Source: Microbispora sp. ZYX-F-249 (GTDB lineage Bacteria > Actinomycetota > Actinomycetes > Streptosporangiales > Streptosporangiaceae). Taken from it: a stretch of 64,000 nt of DNA. The stretch is from contig NZ_JBDJAW010000026.1 of assembly GCF_039649665.1 (NCBI RefSeq), forward strand, positions 1 through 64,000. The letters are read 5' to 3'. This document shows, piece by piece, positions 44,734 to 52,213 of this stretch (positions within the stretch are counted from its first letter, which is position 1; each line of letters begins with the position of its first letter). The position numbers and the translations under genes are program-made. Below the pieces are notes generated by a model. The model was given only the letters and a program-made list of their open reading frames with translations. It was not told the DNA's origin and made no database searches.

Positions 44734-44929
44734 AGGTGTCTCCCGCTTGACCGGCGTGGCTGGACGTTGCAGGGCGAAAATCGGACTTTCAGCGTACGGC
44801 AATCCCTCGTGGGGGATCGCCCGGCGGGGTCCGGGCCGACTATCCTTGCTCGGGACTTCACCGCCACAGCGATTACGCTATTGACACCAGCCCGCACGAC
44901 CGCGCGGGTACCCACCAGGAGACACTCCC

Positions 44930-45175
44930 GTGCCCAAGTCGAAGACTCGCAAGAAGGCCGTCTACACCCCGCCGCAGAAGGCGCAGACGGTGAAGGTCAG
45001 CCCCCGTTGGCTCGCCCCCGTCATGGTGGCCACCTGGATCATCGGTATCGCCTGGATCGCGGTCTACTACATCGCGCCGAACGTGCCGGGGATCTCCAGC
45101 CTGCAGAACTGGAACCTGCTGATCGGGTTCGGGCTCATCATCGTCGGCGTCGTGCTCTCCACGAAGTGGCGCTAG
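44930..45175 (+). CDS. crgA: Cell division protein CrgA
   Basis: An 81-residue membrane protein with a basic N-terminus (MPKSKTRKKAVYTPP) and two helices (about 28-47 and 59-76), ending STKWR. In mycobacteria and Streptomyces, CrgA binds FtsZ, FtsQ, FtsI and wall enzymes at the septum; in Streptomyces it restrains Z-ring formation. The start is GTG 44930 with AGGAGA upstream. It is divergent from pabA and close to the PknB operon, as expected. Confidence 0.95.
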   Translation: MPKSKTRKKAVYTPPQKAQTVKVSPRWLAPVMVATWIIGIAWIAVYYIAPNVPGISSLQNWNLLIGFGLIIVGVVLSTKWR

Positions 45176-45204
45176 AGCACTTTCCCAAAAACTTTCCACA
45201 GTCT

Positions 45205-45213
45205 TTATCCACA
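45205..45213 (+). promoter_or_regulatory. DnaA-box-like site after crgA
   Basis: TTATCCACA is a full match to the classical DnaA box. A related CTTTCCACA lies about 10 bp before it, and CTGTGGGCAA follows on the other strand. The site is 30 bp after the crgA stop, in AT-richer sequence. A functional role is not shown. Confidence 0.45.
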
Positions 45214-45271
45214 GCCTGTGGGCAACTCGTGACCGAACGGGCTCGGGCCGTCCGGACCTGACGTGCGGTCC

Positions 45272-45307
45272 GGGCCGGACCGGTGCGCGGAGCGTCCGGT
45301 CCGGCCC
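45272..45307. terminator. Bidirectional hairpin between crgA and tautomerase gene
   Basis: A perfect 12-bp inverted repeat (GGGCCGGACCGG and its complement) with a 12-nt loop. It lies between the convergent crgA and tautomerase genes, 9 bp after the latter's stop. No T-run is present, as is common in this GC range. Confidence 0.6.
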
Positions 45308-45316
45308 CGGAGAGGC

Positions 45317-45523
45317 TCAGCTGCGACCGAGCATCTCGGCGGTGAGGACGTTGCCGCCGAGGCCCCAGCCGCCGTCGGCGACCTCCTCGACGAGGACCAA
45401 CGTGGTCGCCCGGGCCCGCTCGCCGTACACGGCGGCGTACGCGTCGGTGACGGCGTCGATGAGCTTCTTCTTGGACTCGGTGGTCAGGGTGCCGGCGGGC
45501 ACCTTGAGGTTGGCGAACGGCAT
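45317..45523 (-). CDS. 4-oxalocrotonate tautomerase-family enzyme
   Basis: A 68-residue tautomerase subunit with the catalytic N-terminal Pro exposed after Met removal (MPFANLKVPAGTL). KKKLIDAVTDAYAAVYGERA and the VLVEEVADGGWGLGG loop follow. These small enzymes form hexamers and interconvert keto-enol forms. It lies 47 bp after the SDR gene on the same strand, so both likely respond to the divergent TetR regulator. The substrate is unknown. Confidence 0.88.
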   Translation of the reverse strand: MPFANLKVPAGTLTTESKKKLIDAVTDAYAAVYGERARATTLVLVEEVADGGWGLGGNVLTAEMLGRS

Positions 45524-45570
45524 GTGTTACCTCCGGTGATGTCGGTCTGAAGTGAGGCGGCCCGGCGGCG

Positions 45571-46305
45571 TCAGACGATGCCGCCGTTGGCACGCACGAT
45601 TTGCCCGTTGACCCAGTGCCCCGCGGGGCTCGCCAGGAAGGCGACGACCTCCGCGATGTCCTCCGGGGTGCCGAGCCGTTCCAGCGGGGGCTGCTTGGCC
45701 ATCCGCTCGATCGTGGCCTCGTCCTTGCCCTCGAAGAACAGTTCGGTCGCGGTCGGTCCGGGCGCGACCGCGTTGACGGTGACGTCCCGCCCCCGCAGCT
45801 CGCGGGCGAGCACGAGGGTCATCGCCTCGACGGCGCCCTTGCTGGCGACGTACGCGCCGTAGTTGGGCAGTTGCAGGCCCACGACGGACGTGGACATCGT
45901 GATGATCGCGCCGCCGTCGCGCACGCGGCGCGCGGCCTCCCGCGCCATCACGAAGGTGCCCCGGATGTTGGTCCGGTGCAGGGCGTCCAGGTCGGCGAGG
46001 TCGAGATCCGCGATCGGGGACAGCGACAGGCGCCCCGCCGAGTTGACGACGACGTCGATTCCGCCGAACTCCTTCTCCGCCGCGTCGAACATCGCCGCGA
46101 CCGCGTTCTCGTCGGCGACGTCCGCCCGGGCCGCGATCGCCCGGCCGCCGGCCGACGTGATCGCGTCAACCACCTCGCCCGCCGCCGAGGACGATCCCTG
46201 GTAACCCGCGACGACGGCGAGACCGCGTGCGGCGAGCGTCGTCGCGACGGCCCGGCCGATCCCGCGGGAGCCGCCGGTGACGACGGCCACGCGCTGATCA
46301 CTCAT
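45571..46305 (-). CDS. Short-chain dehydrogenase/reductase
   Basis: A 244-residue classical SDR. The cofactor motif is VVTGGSRGIGRAVA (about 8-21) and NSAG is at about 89-92. The catalytic tetrad is complete: Ser in MSTSVVG, Tyr-x-x-x-Lys in YGAYVASKGA. ARADVADE hints at NADP(H) use. It resembles 3-oxoacyl-ACP reductase-like enzymes of secondary or xenobiotic metabolism. The ATG has GGGAG upstream. It is first in the SDR-tautomerase unit facing the TetR gene. Confidence 0.92.
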   Translation of the reverse strand: MSDQRVAVVTGGSRGIGRAVATTLAARGLAVVAGYQGSSSAAGEVVDAITSAGGRAIAARADVADENAVAAMFDAAEKEFGGIDVVVNSAGRLSLSPIADLDLADLDALHRTNIRGTFVMAREAARRVRDGGAIITMSTSVVGLQLPNYGAYVASKGAVEAMTLVLARELRGRDVTVNAVAPGPTATELFFEGKDEATIERMAKQPPLERLGTPEDIAEVVAFLASPAGHWVNGQIVRANGGIV

Positions 46306-46327
46306 TGGAGAACTCCCTTGTCAATAT

Positions 46328-46392
46328 CGCCGATACGTGGTGTACGTATCGGCGTTACGAGACCAGACGCTAGCACGAACTGCGTATCGGCG
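46328..46392. promoter_or_regulatory. Probable TetR operator, three copies of CGTATCGGCG
   Basis: CGCCGATACG (46328-46337) and CGTATCGGCG (46345-46354) form a perfect 10-bp inverted repeat with a 7-bp spacer, in the divergent SDR/TetR promoter region. A third half-site CGTATCGGCG lies at 46383-46392, flanked by GCTAGC on both sides (46369-46374 and 46392-46397). The arrangement suits autoregulation plus control of the SDR-tautomerase operon. Confidence 0.75.
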
Positions 46393-46418
46393 CTAGCGGA
46401 AGTCCGTACCATGGTTAC

Positions 46419-47132
46419 ATGGCAGGTGCGGAGTCCCTACGCGCGGCGATGATCGAGGCCGCCGAGAAGCAACTGGCGTCGTCGTCCGACAACGACATCG
46501 CCACGCGGGCGGTCTGTGAGGCCGTCGGCGTGACCCAGCCAGTGCTCTACCGGCTGTTCGGCGACAAGCGGGGGCTCCTCGACGCCGTCGCCGACCACGG
46601 GTACGAGCGCTACGCCGCGCTCAAGGCCGCACAGGAGCAGACGGCCGACCCGGTGACCGACCTGCGGGCCGGCTGGGACGGGCACATGGCTTTCGCGCGG
46701 GAGAACCCCGCCCTCTACCAGCTCATGTTCACTCCGAGGCCGTGGTCCCACTCCACGGCTCGCGACCGGGTGTTCGACCTCCTGGAGGCCACGCTCGTAC
46801 GGTGCGCGGCGATCGGCGCGCTGAAGGTCGAGCCGCGCGTCGCCGCCCGGCTGATCCTGTCCGCGAGCGTCGGCACCGCCCTCGATCACATCGCCGGTCC
46901 GGAGCGCTTCGACGACCCCGCGGTGTCGCACCGCATGCGTGACGCCGTGTTCGCGCACGTGCTCACCGAGACGACCACGCGGGACGACGGCGACCCCCTG
47001 CGCGAGGCCGCGCTGCGCCTGCGCGCGCAGCTCGACCTCGCGGGCACCGAGGCCCTGGAGCCGGTCGAGACCGCCCTGCTGCTGCGCTGGCTCGACCGCA
47101 TCACGCGGCCCGGCGCGAGCGACGTCAGGTGA
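46419..47132 (+). CDS. TetR/AcrR-family transcriptional regulator
   Basis: A 237-residue repressor. The N-terminal HTH (about 8-55) is NDIATRAVCEAVGVTQPVLYRLFGDKRGLLDAV, and the C-terminal ligand domain has the TetR_C-like ENPALYQLMFTPRPW segment. It is divergent from the SDR-tautomerase operon, with a clear inverted-repeat operator between them, so it most likely represses that operon and itself until an unknown ligand binds. Its 3' end overlaps the rhomboid gene by 8 bp on the opposite strand. Confidence 0.92.
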   Translation: MAGAESLRAAMIEAAEKQLASSSDNDIATRAVCEAVGVTQPVLYRLFGDKRGLLDAVADHGYERYAALKAAQEQTADPVTDLRAGWDGHMAFARENPALYQLMFTPRPWSHSTARDRVFDLLEATLVRCAAIGALKVEPRVAARLILSASVGTALDHIAGPERFDDPAVSHRMRDAVFAHVLTETTTRDDGDPLREAALRLRAQLDLAGTEALEPVETALLLRWLDRITRPGASDVR

Positions 47133-47988
47133 GGGCGCCCTGCAGCAGACCGTACGGCGGGAGCATGGTGACGAGCAGGACCAGCGCCACCAGCACGGCC
47201 GCGGCGACGCCGAACTGCACGAGGGCGCGGTTGCGGCGCGGCGCGTAGGCGAAGCCCGCCGCGACGATCGCGCCGGCCACGAGGCCGCCCAGATGGCCCT
47301 GCCAGCTGATGCCGGGCACGACGAACGTCAGCACCACGTTGATGCCGATCAGCCAGAGAACGCCGCGCGCGTCGTACCCGAGCCTGCGGGCCACGACGAA
47401 CAACGCGCCGAACAGGCCGTAGATGGCGCCGGACGCGCCGACGGCCGACGTGCCGAACAGGTAGATGGCGACCGAGCCGCCCAGAGCCGACAACAGATAG
47501 AGCGCGGCGAACCGGCCCGAGCCGAGCCTGCGCTCCAGCTCGGGGCCGAGGGCGTAGAGCGCCCACATGTTGAACAGGATGTGCCAGAAGGACGGCGGCG
47601 GGGCGTGCAGGAAAGCACTGGTGATCAGGCGCCACCACTCGCCCAGATGGACGCCGAGCGACCACATCGCGAACCGCTGGACGACCTCGTCCGGGCGCAG
47701 GACCTCGGCCGCGTACGCGAGCACGTTGAGAACCAGCAGCGTCCACGTGACGCGGGGCGTGGCGACGGCGGCGCCGCCGAACGTGGCGCGGGCCTGCCGC
47801 ACCTCCCGGTTGCCCTCACGGACGCACTCGGGGCACTGGTGACCGACCGCCGCATCCCGCATGCAGTCCGGGCAAATCGGGCGCTCGCAGCGCTGGCAGC
47901 GGACGTAGGTCTCGCGGTCGGGGTGCCGATAGCAGGTGGGTACGGCTTGCGCCCCCGGCTGCGGGGGCGGCGGAGGCTGGGAGGTCAT
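47125..47988 (-). CDS. Rhomboid-family intramembrane serine protease with zinc-finger N-terminus
   Basis: A 287-residue protein. Residues 19-55 hold a Cys/His-rich module (Cys19, His21, Cys31, Cys34, Cys39, Cys42, Cys52, Cys55), a B-box/zinc-ribbon-like domain in the cytoplasm. Six or seven helices follow from about 78. Rhomboid motifs are HILFN at 136-140, catalytic Ser186 in GASGAIYG and catalytic His232 in QGHLGG. It cleaves transmembrane substrates. Such zinc-finger rhomboids are common in actinobacteria near crgA and the cyclophilin gene. Substrates are unknown. Confidence 0.92.
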   Translation of the reverse strand: MTSQPPPPPQPGAQAVPTCYRHPDRETYVRCQRCERPICPDCMRDAAVGHQCPECVREGNREVRQARATFGGAAVATPRVTWTLLVLNVLAYAAEVLRPDEVVQRFAMWSLGVHLGEWWRLITSAFLHAPPPSFWHILFNMWALYALGPELERRLGSGRFAALYLLSALGGSVAIYLFGTSAVGASGAIYGLFGALFVVARRLGYDARGVLWLIGINVVLTFVVPGISWQGHLGGLVAGAIVAAGFAYAPRRNRALVQFGVAAAVLVALVLLVTMLPPYGLLQGALT

Positions 47989-48051
47989 GGGGTCCTTCCT
48001 GGCGTGTCCCTGTGCGGGAGCGCATCCACGAGCCAGCCTATAAGCCGGGAA

Positions 48052-48084
48052 CGCCCCGGCCGCGCGTTCGCTGCGGCCGGGGCG
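48052..48084 (-). terminator. Terminator hairpin after the cyclophilin gene
   Basis: A perfect 12-bp inverted repeat (CGCCCCGGCCGC and its complement) with a 9-nt loop, 21 bp after the cyclophilin stop on the minus strand. Confidence 0.7.
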
Positions 48085-48105
48085 CCGGGATCGGACGTTG
48101 CGGCG

Positions 48106-48639
48106 TCAGGACCGCTCGATGGTGACCTCTTCGAGCACCACGTCGTTCACCGGACGGTCGTTGCGGCCGGTGGGGGCCTTGGCGATGGCGTCGACCACCT
48201 CGGTGCCCTCGATCACCTCGCCGAAGATCGTGTGCCCCTGGTTGAGGTGCGGCTGCGGGCTCACCGTGATGAAGAACTGGGAGCCGTTGGTGCCCTTGCC
48301 GAACCGCTTGCCCGCGTTCGCCATGGCGAGCAGGTAGGGCCGGTTGAACTGGTTCTCCGGGTGGATCTCGTCGTCGAAGCTGTAGCCGGGGCCGCCGACG
48401 CCCTGACCGAGCGGGTCGCCGCCCTGGATCATGAAGCCGCTGATGACCCGGTGGAAGATCGTGCCGTCGTAGAGCTTGACGTTCGTCTGCTTCTCGCCGG
48501 TCTCCGGGTGGGTCCACTCCCGGGTGCCCTCGGCGAGTTCGACGAAGTTGCGCACGGTCTTCGGCGCCTTGTTGGGGAAAAGCTGGACGCGGATCGTGCC
48601 GTGGTTCGTGCGCAGATTCGCGATGAGGTTGTCAGCCAC
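48106..48639 (-). CDS. ppiB: Peptidyl-prolyl cis-trans isomerase (cyclophilin type)
   Basis: A 177-residue cytoplasmic cyclophilin that speeds proline isomerisation in protein folding. Conserved elements are YDGTIFHRVISGFMIQGGDP, GTNGSQFFIT and HTIFGEV. The active-site Trp of human CypA is replaced, with HLNQGHTIFGEV here, as in many bacterial forms. The GTG start at 48639 (VADNLIANLRTNHG) has AAGGGGG upstream. The in-frame extension to 49245 crosses the promoter of the divergent gene and is not coding. Confidence 0.93.
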   Translation of the reverse strand: MADNLIANLRTNHGTIRVQLFPNKAPKTVRNFVELAEGTREWTHPETGEKQTNVKLYDGTIFHRVISGFMIQGGDPLGQGVGGPGYSFDDEIHPENQFNRPYLLAMANAGKRFGKGTNGSQFFITVSPQPHLNQGHTIFGEVIEGTEVVDAIAKAPTGRNDRPVNDVVLEEVTIERS

Positions 48640-48778
48640 GAGGGCCGCCCCCTTTGTCTGATCGTGTTTGTTGTCCGTGAACAGGGTATCGAGCATGCCT
48701 TCAAGCACTGCTCGTGATTGAGCGGCGACCATGCGGGAAGGGGTCGTTCCGGGGCCCCGTCGATTGGGGAGGTTGATC

Positions 48779-49279
48779 GTGTCCCTGACAATGAACAGAA
48801 GGCGCCGCGCCGAGGTGGTCATCCCGCAGACGTGGCTGAGCAGGATGAGAGACCAGGCGAGGAGAGCCGGCGGCCGGATGAGCCCGGTGGCGGAGACCGC
48901 CCGGGATCTCGCGACGCACCGGATCGAGGACGCCAGGGTCTGGGCGGCGCCGAAGCTCGACCAGGCGGCACAGTCGGTCGAGGAGCAGATCGCGCCGATC
49001 GTGAGCGCGTTCCTGACCGAGATGGCTCGTCGCATCGACGTGTCCAGCACCAAGAAGACGCGCCGGCGCTGGCCGGTCCTCGCGTTGCTGAGCGGCGTCG
49101 CGATCGGCGCGGTCGGTGTGGCGATGTACCGGAACAACGCCCAGCGCTGGACCGAGACGATGCGGGAGAGCATGCGGCACACCGGCTCCGACGCCAGCAA
49201 GTGGGTCGGAGACAAGGCCGGGGAAGTCGGCGAGAAGGCCGACAAGGCCGCCGACGAAATCTCGGGAAAAATGCCCTAG
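48779..49279 (+). CDS. DUF5324-like membrane-anchored protein
   Basis: A 166-residue protein with a basic N-terminus, a helical amphipathic region (APKLDQAAQSVEEQIAPIV), one transmembrane helix (about 98-115, preceded by TKKTRRRW) and a charged Asp/Lys-rich C-terminus with GEVGEKADKAADE repeats. It resembles the actinobacterial DUF5324 family, which I recall near the cyclophilin/rhomboid/crgA block; moderate confidence. GTG 48779 is supported by GGGGAGG at 48766-48772. Function unknown. Confidence 0.7.
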   Translation: MSLTMNRRRRAEVVIPQTWLSRMRDQARRAGGRMSPVAETARDLATHRIEDARVWAAPKLDQAAQSVEEQIAPIVSAFLTEMARRIDVSSTKKTRRRWPVLALLSGVAIGAVGVAMYRNNAQRWTETMRESMRHTGSDASKWVGDKAGEVGEKADKAADEISGKMP

Positions 49280-49300
49280 CCAATCCCTCACAGCCACCCG

Positions 49301-49331
49301 GTACGGCCGGCGTCCCCCACGCCGGCCGTAC
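49301..49331 (+). terminator. Terminator hairpin after the DUF5324-like gene
   Basis: A perfect 13-bp inverted repeat, GTACGGCCGGCGT and its complement, with a loop of five C, 21 bp after the stop. Confidence 0.7.
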
Positions 49332-49338
49332 TGTGTCT

Positions 49339-49492
49339 CCCGCGTCACTCGTCGGGGCGCTCACTCCCGGTGTCTTCCCTCGTCACGTGCTCGCTCGTTC
49401 CTCGCTGCGCGCGCTCCTCAGTCCAGACACCGGCGCGCCCCTCCGGCTCGCTCGGTGTTACCCGCGTCACTCGTCGGGGCGCTCACTCCCGG
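49339..49492. repeat. 32-bp perfect direct repeat, 122 bp apart
   Basis: Two identical 32-bp copies (49339-49370 and 49461-49492) share CCCGCGTCACTCGTCGGGGC and the following CGCTCACTCCCGG. The segment between them is rich in CGCTCG/CTCGCTGCGCGC words. It lies between the DUF5324-like and HelD-like genes (convergent), with no ORF of its own. Confidence 0.85.
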
Positions 49493-49514
49493 CGGGGTCG
49501 TGCCGGAGGCACGG

Positions 49515-51776
49515 TCAGACGGCCAAGCGGTGGAGCATGGCGGGCAGGCGGTCCTCGTAGAGCACGGTGAGCCGACGGGTCGCCCGGGTGATGGCGACGT
49601 ACAGGTCCTGGCCGCCGTTGGGCGACTGGCTCAAGATGCCCTCGGGGTCGACGACCACCACGGCGTCGAACTCCAGGCCCTTGGAGCTCCGTACGGTGAG
49701 GACGGCGACCGGGCTGTCCAGGGGGTCGACGGCCTCGGGGAACAGCGCGGCGACCTCCGCGTGCCGGGCGTCCGGCGTGACGACGCCGACCCGTCCCTCT
49801 CCGATCTCGCGCAGCTCCGCCTCCACGAGCAGCCGCAGGTCGGTCCCGGCGACGGGCACGGCGCGGGGGCGGGCGCCGCCGAACCGGACCGACTCGGGCG
49901 GCTCCTCCCCGGGCGCCACGGCGCGCAGCACGTCGGCGGCTACCTCCATGATCTCGGTCGGCGTCCGGTAGTTGACCAGCAGGCGCTCCTCCCGCCAGCG
50001 TCCCTGCACATAGGGGTCGAGCATCTCGCCCCAGGAGCGCGCGCCGGCGGCCGAGCCGGTCTGGGCGATGTCGCCGACCACCGTGAGGGAGCGGGCCGGG
50101 ACCCGTCGCATCACCGTCCGCCACGCCATCGCCGACAGCTCCTGCGCCTCGTCCACGATCACGTGCCCGTACGCCCAGGTGCGGTCACGGGCGGCCCGGT
50201 CCGCGGTCGTCACGTACGCCCCGTCGTCGCGGTTGCGGCCGGCCAGCAGGGCCGCGTCGAGCACGGGGTCGACGTCGGTGATCGTCAGCACTTCCCGGGC
50301 GTACAGTTCCTCCTCGCGCCGCTCCTCCTCCGCGCGGCGCCGCCTGGCCCCGGCCCCGTAGTCGTACTCGCCGAGCAGTTCGGCGGCCTCGTCCAGCAGG
50401 GGGACGTCGCCGACCGTCCACGGCGCCTCGCGGGGCCGCAGCAGGAGCGCGCGTTCCTCCTCCGTCAGGTACGGCCCGGCCGCCGCGCGCAGCCGTTCCT
50501 CATCCGACAGGAGCTCGCGGACAAGCCGCTCCGGGGTGATCTCCGGCCACAGGGAGTCGAGCGCGTCGCGCACCGCCCGGTGCTCCCACAGGGTCGTGGC
50601 GGCGTACTTCAGGTCGCCGTCCTCCAGCGGCCGGTCGAGCCGTGCCGCCTCGTCGAGGGCCAGTGCCCGCAGCATCCGGTCCACGAACGTCCACCGGGCG
50701 ATGTTGTGCTGACGCCGCAGGCCGCGGGCACGGTCCCGGGCCCGCAGACAGGTGGCGTGGTCCACCCGCAGCGGCATCTCCTCGACCACCACCTCCACGC
50801 CACCGCGTACCGACGTCCGGACGGGGATCCTCACCTCCAGGTCGCCCTCCGGCACGCGCTGGCGGTCGCGCACCGCCTCCTCGACCACCCGGGCCATGCG
50901 CGGGTCGCCCTTGACGACGGCGGCGGCCGGCTCGTCCTCGGCGGTGGCCCGTACCCCGGGATGGAGCCCGCCCATGCTCGTCAGCACCACCTGCGTCTCG
51001 CCCAGCGCGGGCAGCACCTGGCTGATGTAACGGGAGAACGTCGCGTTGGGACCGATGACGAGCACGCCGCGACGCTCCAGCGTGTCGCGGTGCGTGTAGA
51101 GCAGGTACGCCGCGCGGTGCAGGGCGGCGACGGTCTTGCCCGTGCCCGGACCGCCCTGCACGACGAGCGCGCCGGCCAGGCCGGAGCGGATCACCCGGTC
51201 CTGCTCGCGCTGGATGGTGGCGACGACCTCGCCCATGCGTCCGGTGCGCCCGCGGCGCAGCGCCGCGAGCAGCGCGGCCTCGCCGACGAGCGTACGACGG
51301 TCTCCGTCGGCCATCCGGTCGAGGTCGAAGACCTCGTCGTCGATGCCCACGACCTCGCGGTGCCGCGTGTGCAGGTGACGGCGGCGTACGAGGGCGCCCG
51401 GGTCGCCGGGGGTGGCGACGTAGAAGGGACGGGCGGCGGGGGCCCGCCAGTCGACGAGCACGGACGTGTGGTCGTCGTCGCGCAACCCGATGCGGCCGAT
51501 GTAGAGGCTCTCGCCGCCGGCGTCGTCGATGCGGCCGAAGCACAGGCCGCGTTCGACGGCCGACAGTTGCGCGAGGCGGCGGGCGTGCTCGGACGCCCTC
51601 ACATCCCGCTCCACGACGGCCTGCCGGGTGCCCGTGCCGCCGCGGGCCAGGGCCTCGCGCATGCCGTGCTCGGCCCGTTCACGGGCGATGTCGAGACGGT
51701 CGTACAGCATGGAGACGTAGGACTGTTCGATTCGCAGGGCTTCGGTGCGCGCGGAGTCGGATTGACGGTCACCCAT
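49515..51776 (-). CDS. HelD/HelR-family RNA polymerase-associated UvrD-like ATPase
   Basis: A 753-residue superfamily 1 ATPase. The N-terminal coiled-coil arm (about 1-75) would enter the RNA polymerase secondary channel. Walker A is VVQGGPGTGKTVAALH (about 206-220), Walker B/DEAQ is VIVDEAQELSAMAW, and late motifs include NYRTPTEI, VRSSKGLEFDAVVV and YVAITRATRRL. HelD-class proteins free stalled RNA polymerase; actinobacterial HelR relatives also displace rifamycins. Orthology to HelR is not proven: no rifamycin-associated element (inverted GGGGCTTGC) is seen upstream. ATG 51776 has AGGAG 12 nt upstream. Confidence 0.9.
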   Translation of the reverse strand: MGDRQSDSARTEALRIEQSYVSMLYDRLDIARERAEHGMREALARGGTGTRQAVVERDVRASEHARRLAQLSAVERGLCFGRIDDAGGESLYIGRIGLRDDDHTSVLVDWRAPAARPFYVATPGDPGALVRRRHLHTRHREVVGIDDEVFDLDRMADGDRRTLVGEAALLAALRRGRTGRMGEVVATIQREQDRVIRSGLAGALVVQGGPGTGKTVAALHRAAYLLYTHRDTLERRGVLVIGPNATFSRYISQVLPALGETQVVLTSMGGLHPGVRATAEDEPAAAVVKGDPRMARVVEEAVRDRQRVPEGDLEVRIPVRTSVRGGVEVVVEEMPLRVDHATCLRARDRARGLRRQHNIARWTFVDRMLRALALDEAARLDRPLEDGDLKYAATTLWEHRAVRDALDSLWPEITPERLVRELLSDEERLRAAAGPYLTEEERALLLRPREAPWTVGDVPLLDEAAELLGEYDYGAGARRRRAEEERREEELYAREVLTITDVDPVLDAALLAGRNRDDGAYVTTADRAARDRTWAYGHVIVDEAQELSAMAWRTVMRRVPARSLTVVGDIAQTGSAAGARSWGEMLDPYVQGRWREERLLVNYRTPTEIMEVAADVLRAVAPGEEPPESVRFGGARPRAVPVAGTDLRLLVEAELREIGEGRVGVVTPDARHAEVAALFPEAVDPLDSPVAVLTVRSSKGLEFDAVVVVDPEGILSQSPNGGQDLYVAITRATRRLTVLYEDRLPAMLHRLAV

Positions 51777-51792
51777 TGCTGTGATAAACTCC

Positions 51793-51836
51793 TAGTGAGG
51801 GTGTCTGTTTGCAGATAACCAGGGAACCTCTCACTA
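51793..51836. promoter_or_regulatory. Inverted repeat in the HelD-like gene leader
   Basis: TAGTGAGGG (51793-51801) and CCTCTCACTA (51827-51836) form a near-perfect inverted repeat about 25 bp apart. In the minus-strand transcript the second arm abuts the AGGAG ribosome-binding site of the HelD-like gene, so it could be an operator or a hairpin masking the site. Confidence 0.5.
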
Positions 51837-51865
51837 TAAGGCATCGCACGCGCATGCCTCGATCT

Positions 51866-51896
51866 CCACTCCGCTTTGGGGTGGATTTTTTGTTTT
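51866..51896 (+). terminator. Intrinsic terminator in the divergent leader
   Basis: CCACTCC pairs with GGGGTGG (one T-G pair) around GCTTT, followed by ATTTTTTGTTTT, an unusually clear T-tract for this genome. It points along the plus strand, about 20-50 nt after a TATAAG sequence (51835-51840) that could be a -10 box. It would end a short transcript or act as an attenuator before the small ORF at 52058. Confidence 0.65.
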
Positions 51897-52057
51897 CCGA
51901 GACTTTTGTGACGGATGTGAGTGATGGCGCGTCCGTTCTGGGTAGCCGAGGTCCGGCGCGGCCGGCTGGAGATCTTGCCTCGTTCCATCCGGATTCGCGT
52001 CGCGCCATGGTCAACCGCCGCGTGCCGCGGGACGTCTTTGGAAACAAGGAGGCCCGG

Positions 52058-52165
52058 ATGGACGTCCTCGAAGGCCTCGTGGACGACGAACTCCGCCTGG
52101 AGCTCGTCCTGATCGAGGCACTGCACCATGAGGCGGAACGGCTGGCCGCCCCAGCCGTACGCTGA
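52058..52165 (+). CDS. Small ORF with strong RBS (35 aa)
   Basis: A 35-residue ORF, MDVLEGLVDDELRLELVLIE and onward, acidic and helical. It is preceded by a perfect AAGGAGG (52046-52052) at 5-nt spacing, the best Shine-Dalgarno in this part of the window, and followed by a strong hairpin. Third positions are mostly G/C. The same frame is open to 51854, but those codons cross the T-rich terminator and look non-coding. I do not recognise the product. Confidence 0.5.
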   Translation: MDVLEGLVDDELRLELVLIEALHHEAERLAAPAVR

Positions 52166-52173
52166 GATCACCC

Positions 52174-52200
52174 GCCCGCCGCCCCACCTCGGGGCGGCGG
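52174..52200. terminator. Bidirectional hairpin
   Basis: A perfect 11-bp inverted repeat, CCCGCCGCCCC and its complement, with loop ACCTC. It lies between the small ORF (plus) and the alcohol dehydrogenase stop (minus). Confidence 0.75.
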
Positions 52201-52213
52201 GCGACCCCTCACG

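Noticed and set aside
48106-49245. 379-residue form of the cyclophilin
   Set aside because: The extension is antisense to the DUF5324-like gene; GTG 48639 has a good RBS and matches the family.
51777-51960. Rifamycin-associated element upstream of the HelD-like gene
   Set aside because: I looked for an inverted GGGGCTTGC/GCAAGCCCC motif and found none; the inverted repeat present is TAGTGAGG-type.
51854-52165. 103-residue plus-strand ORF beside the HelD-like gene
   Set aside because: Its first third crosses the T-rich terminator (TTT/TTG codons very unusual here). Only the last 35 codons after AAGGAGG are kept as a possible gene.
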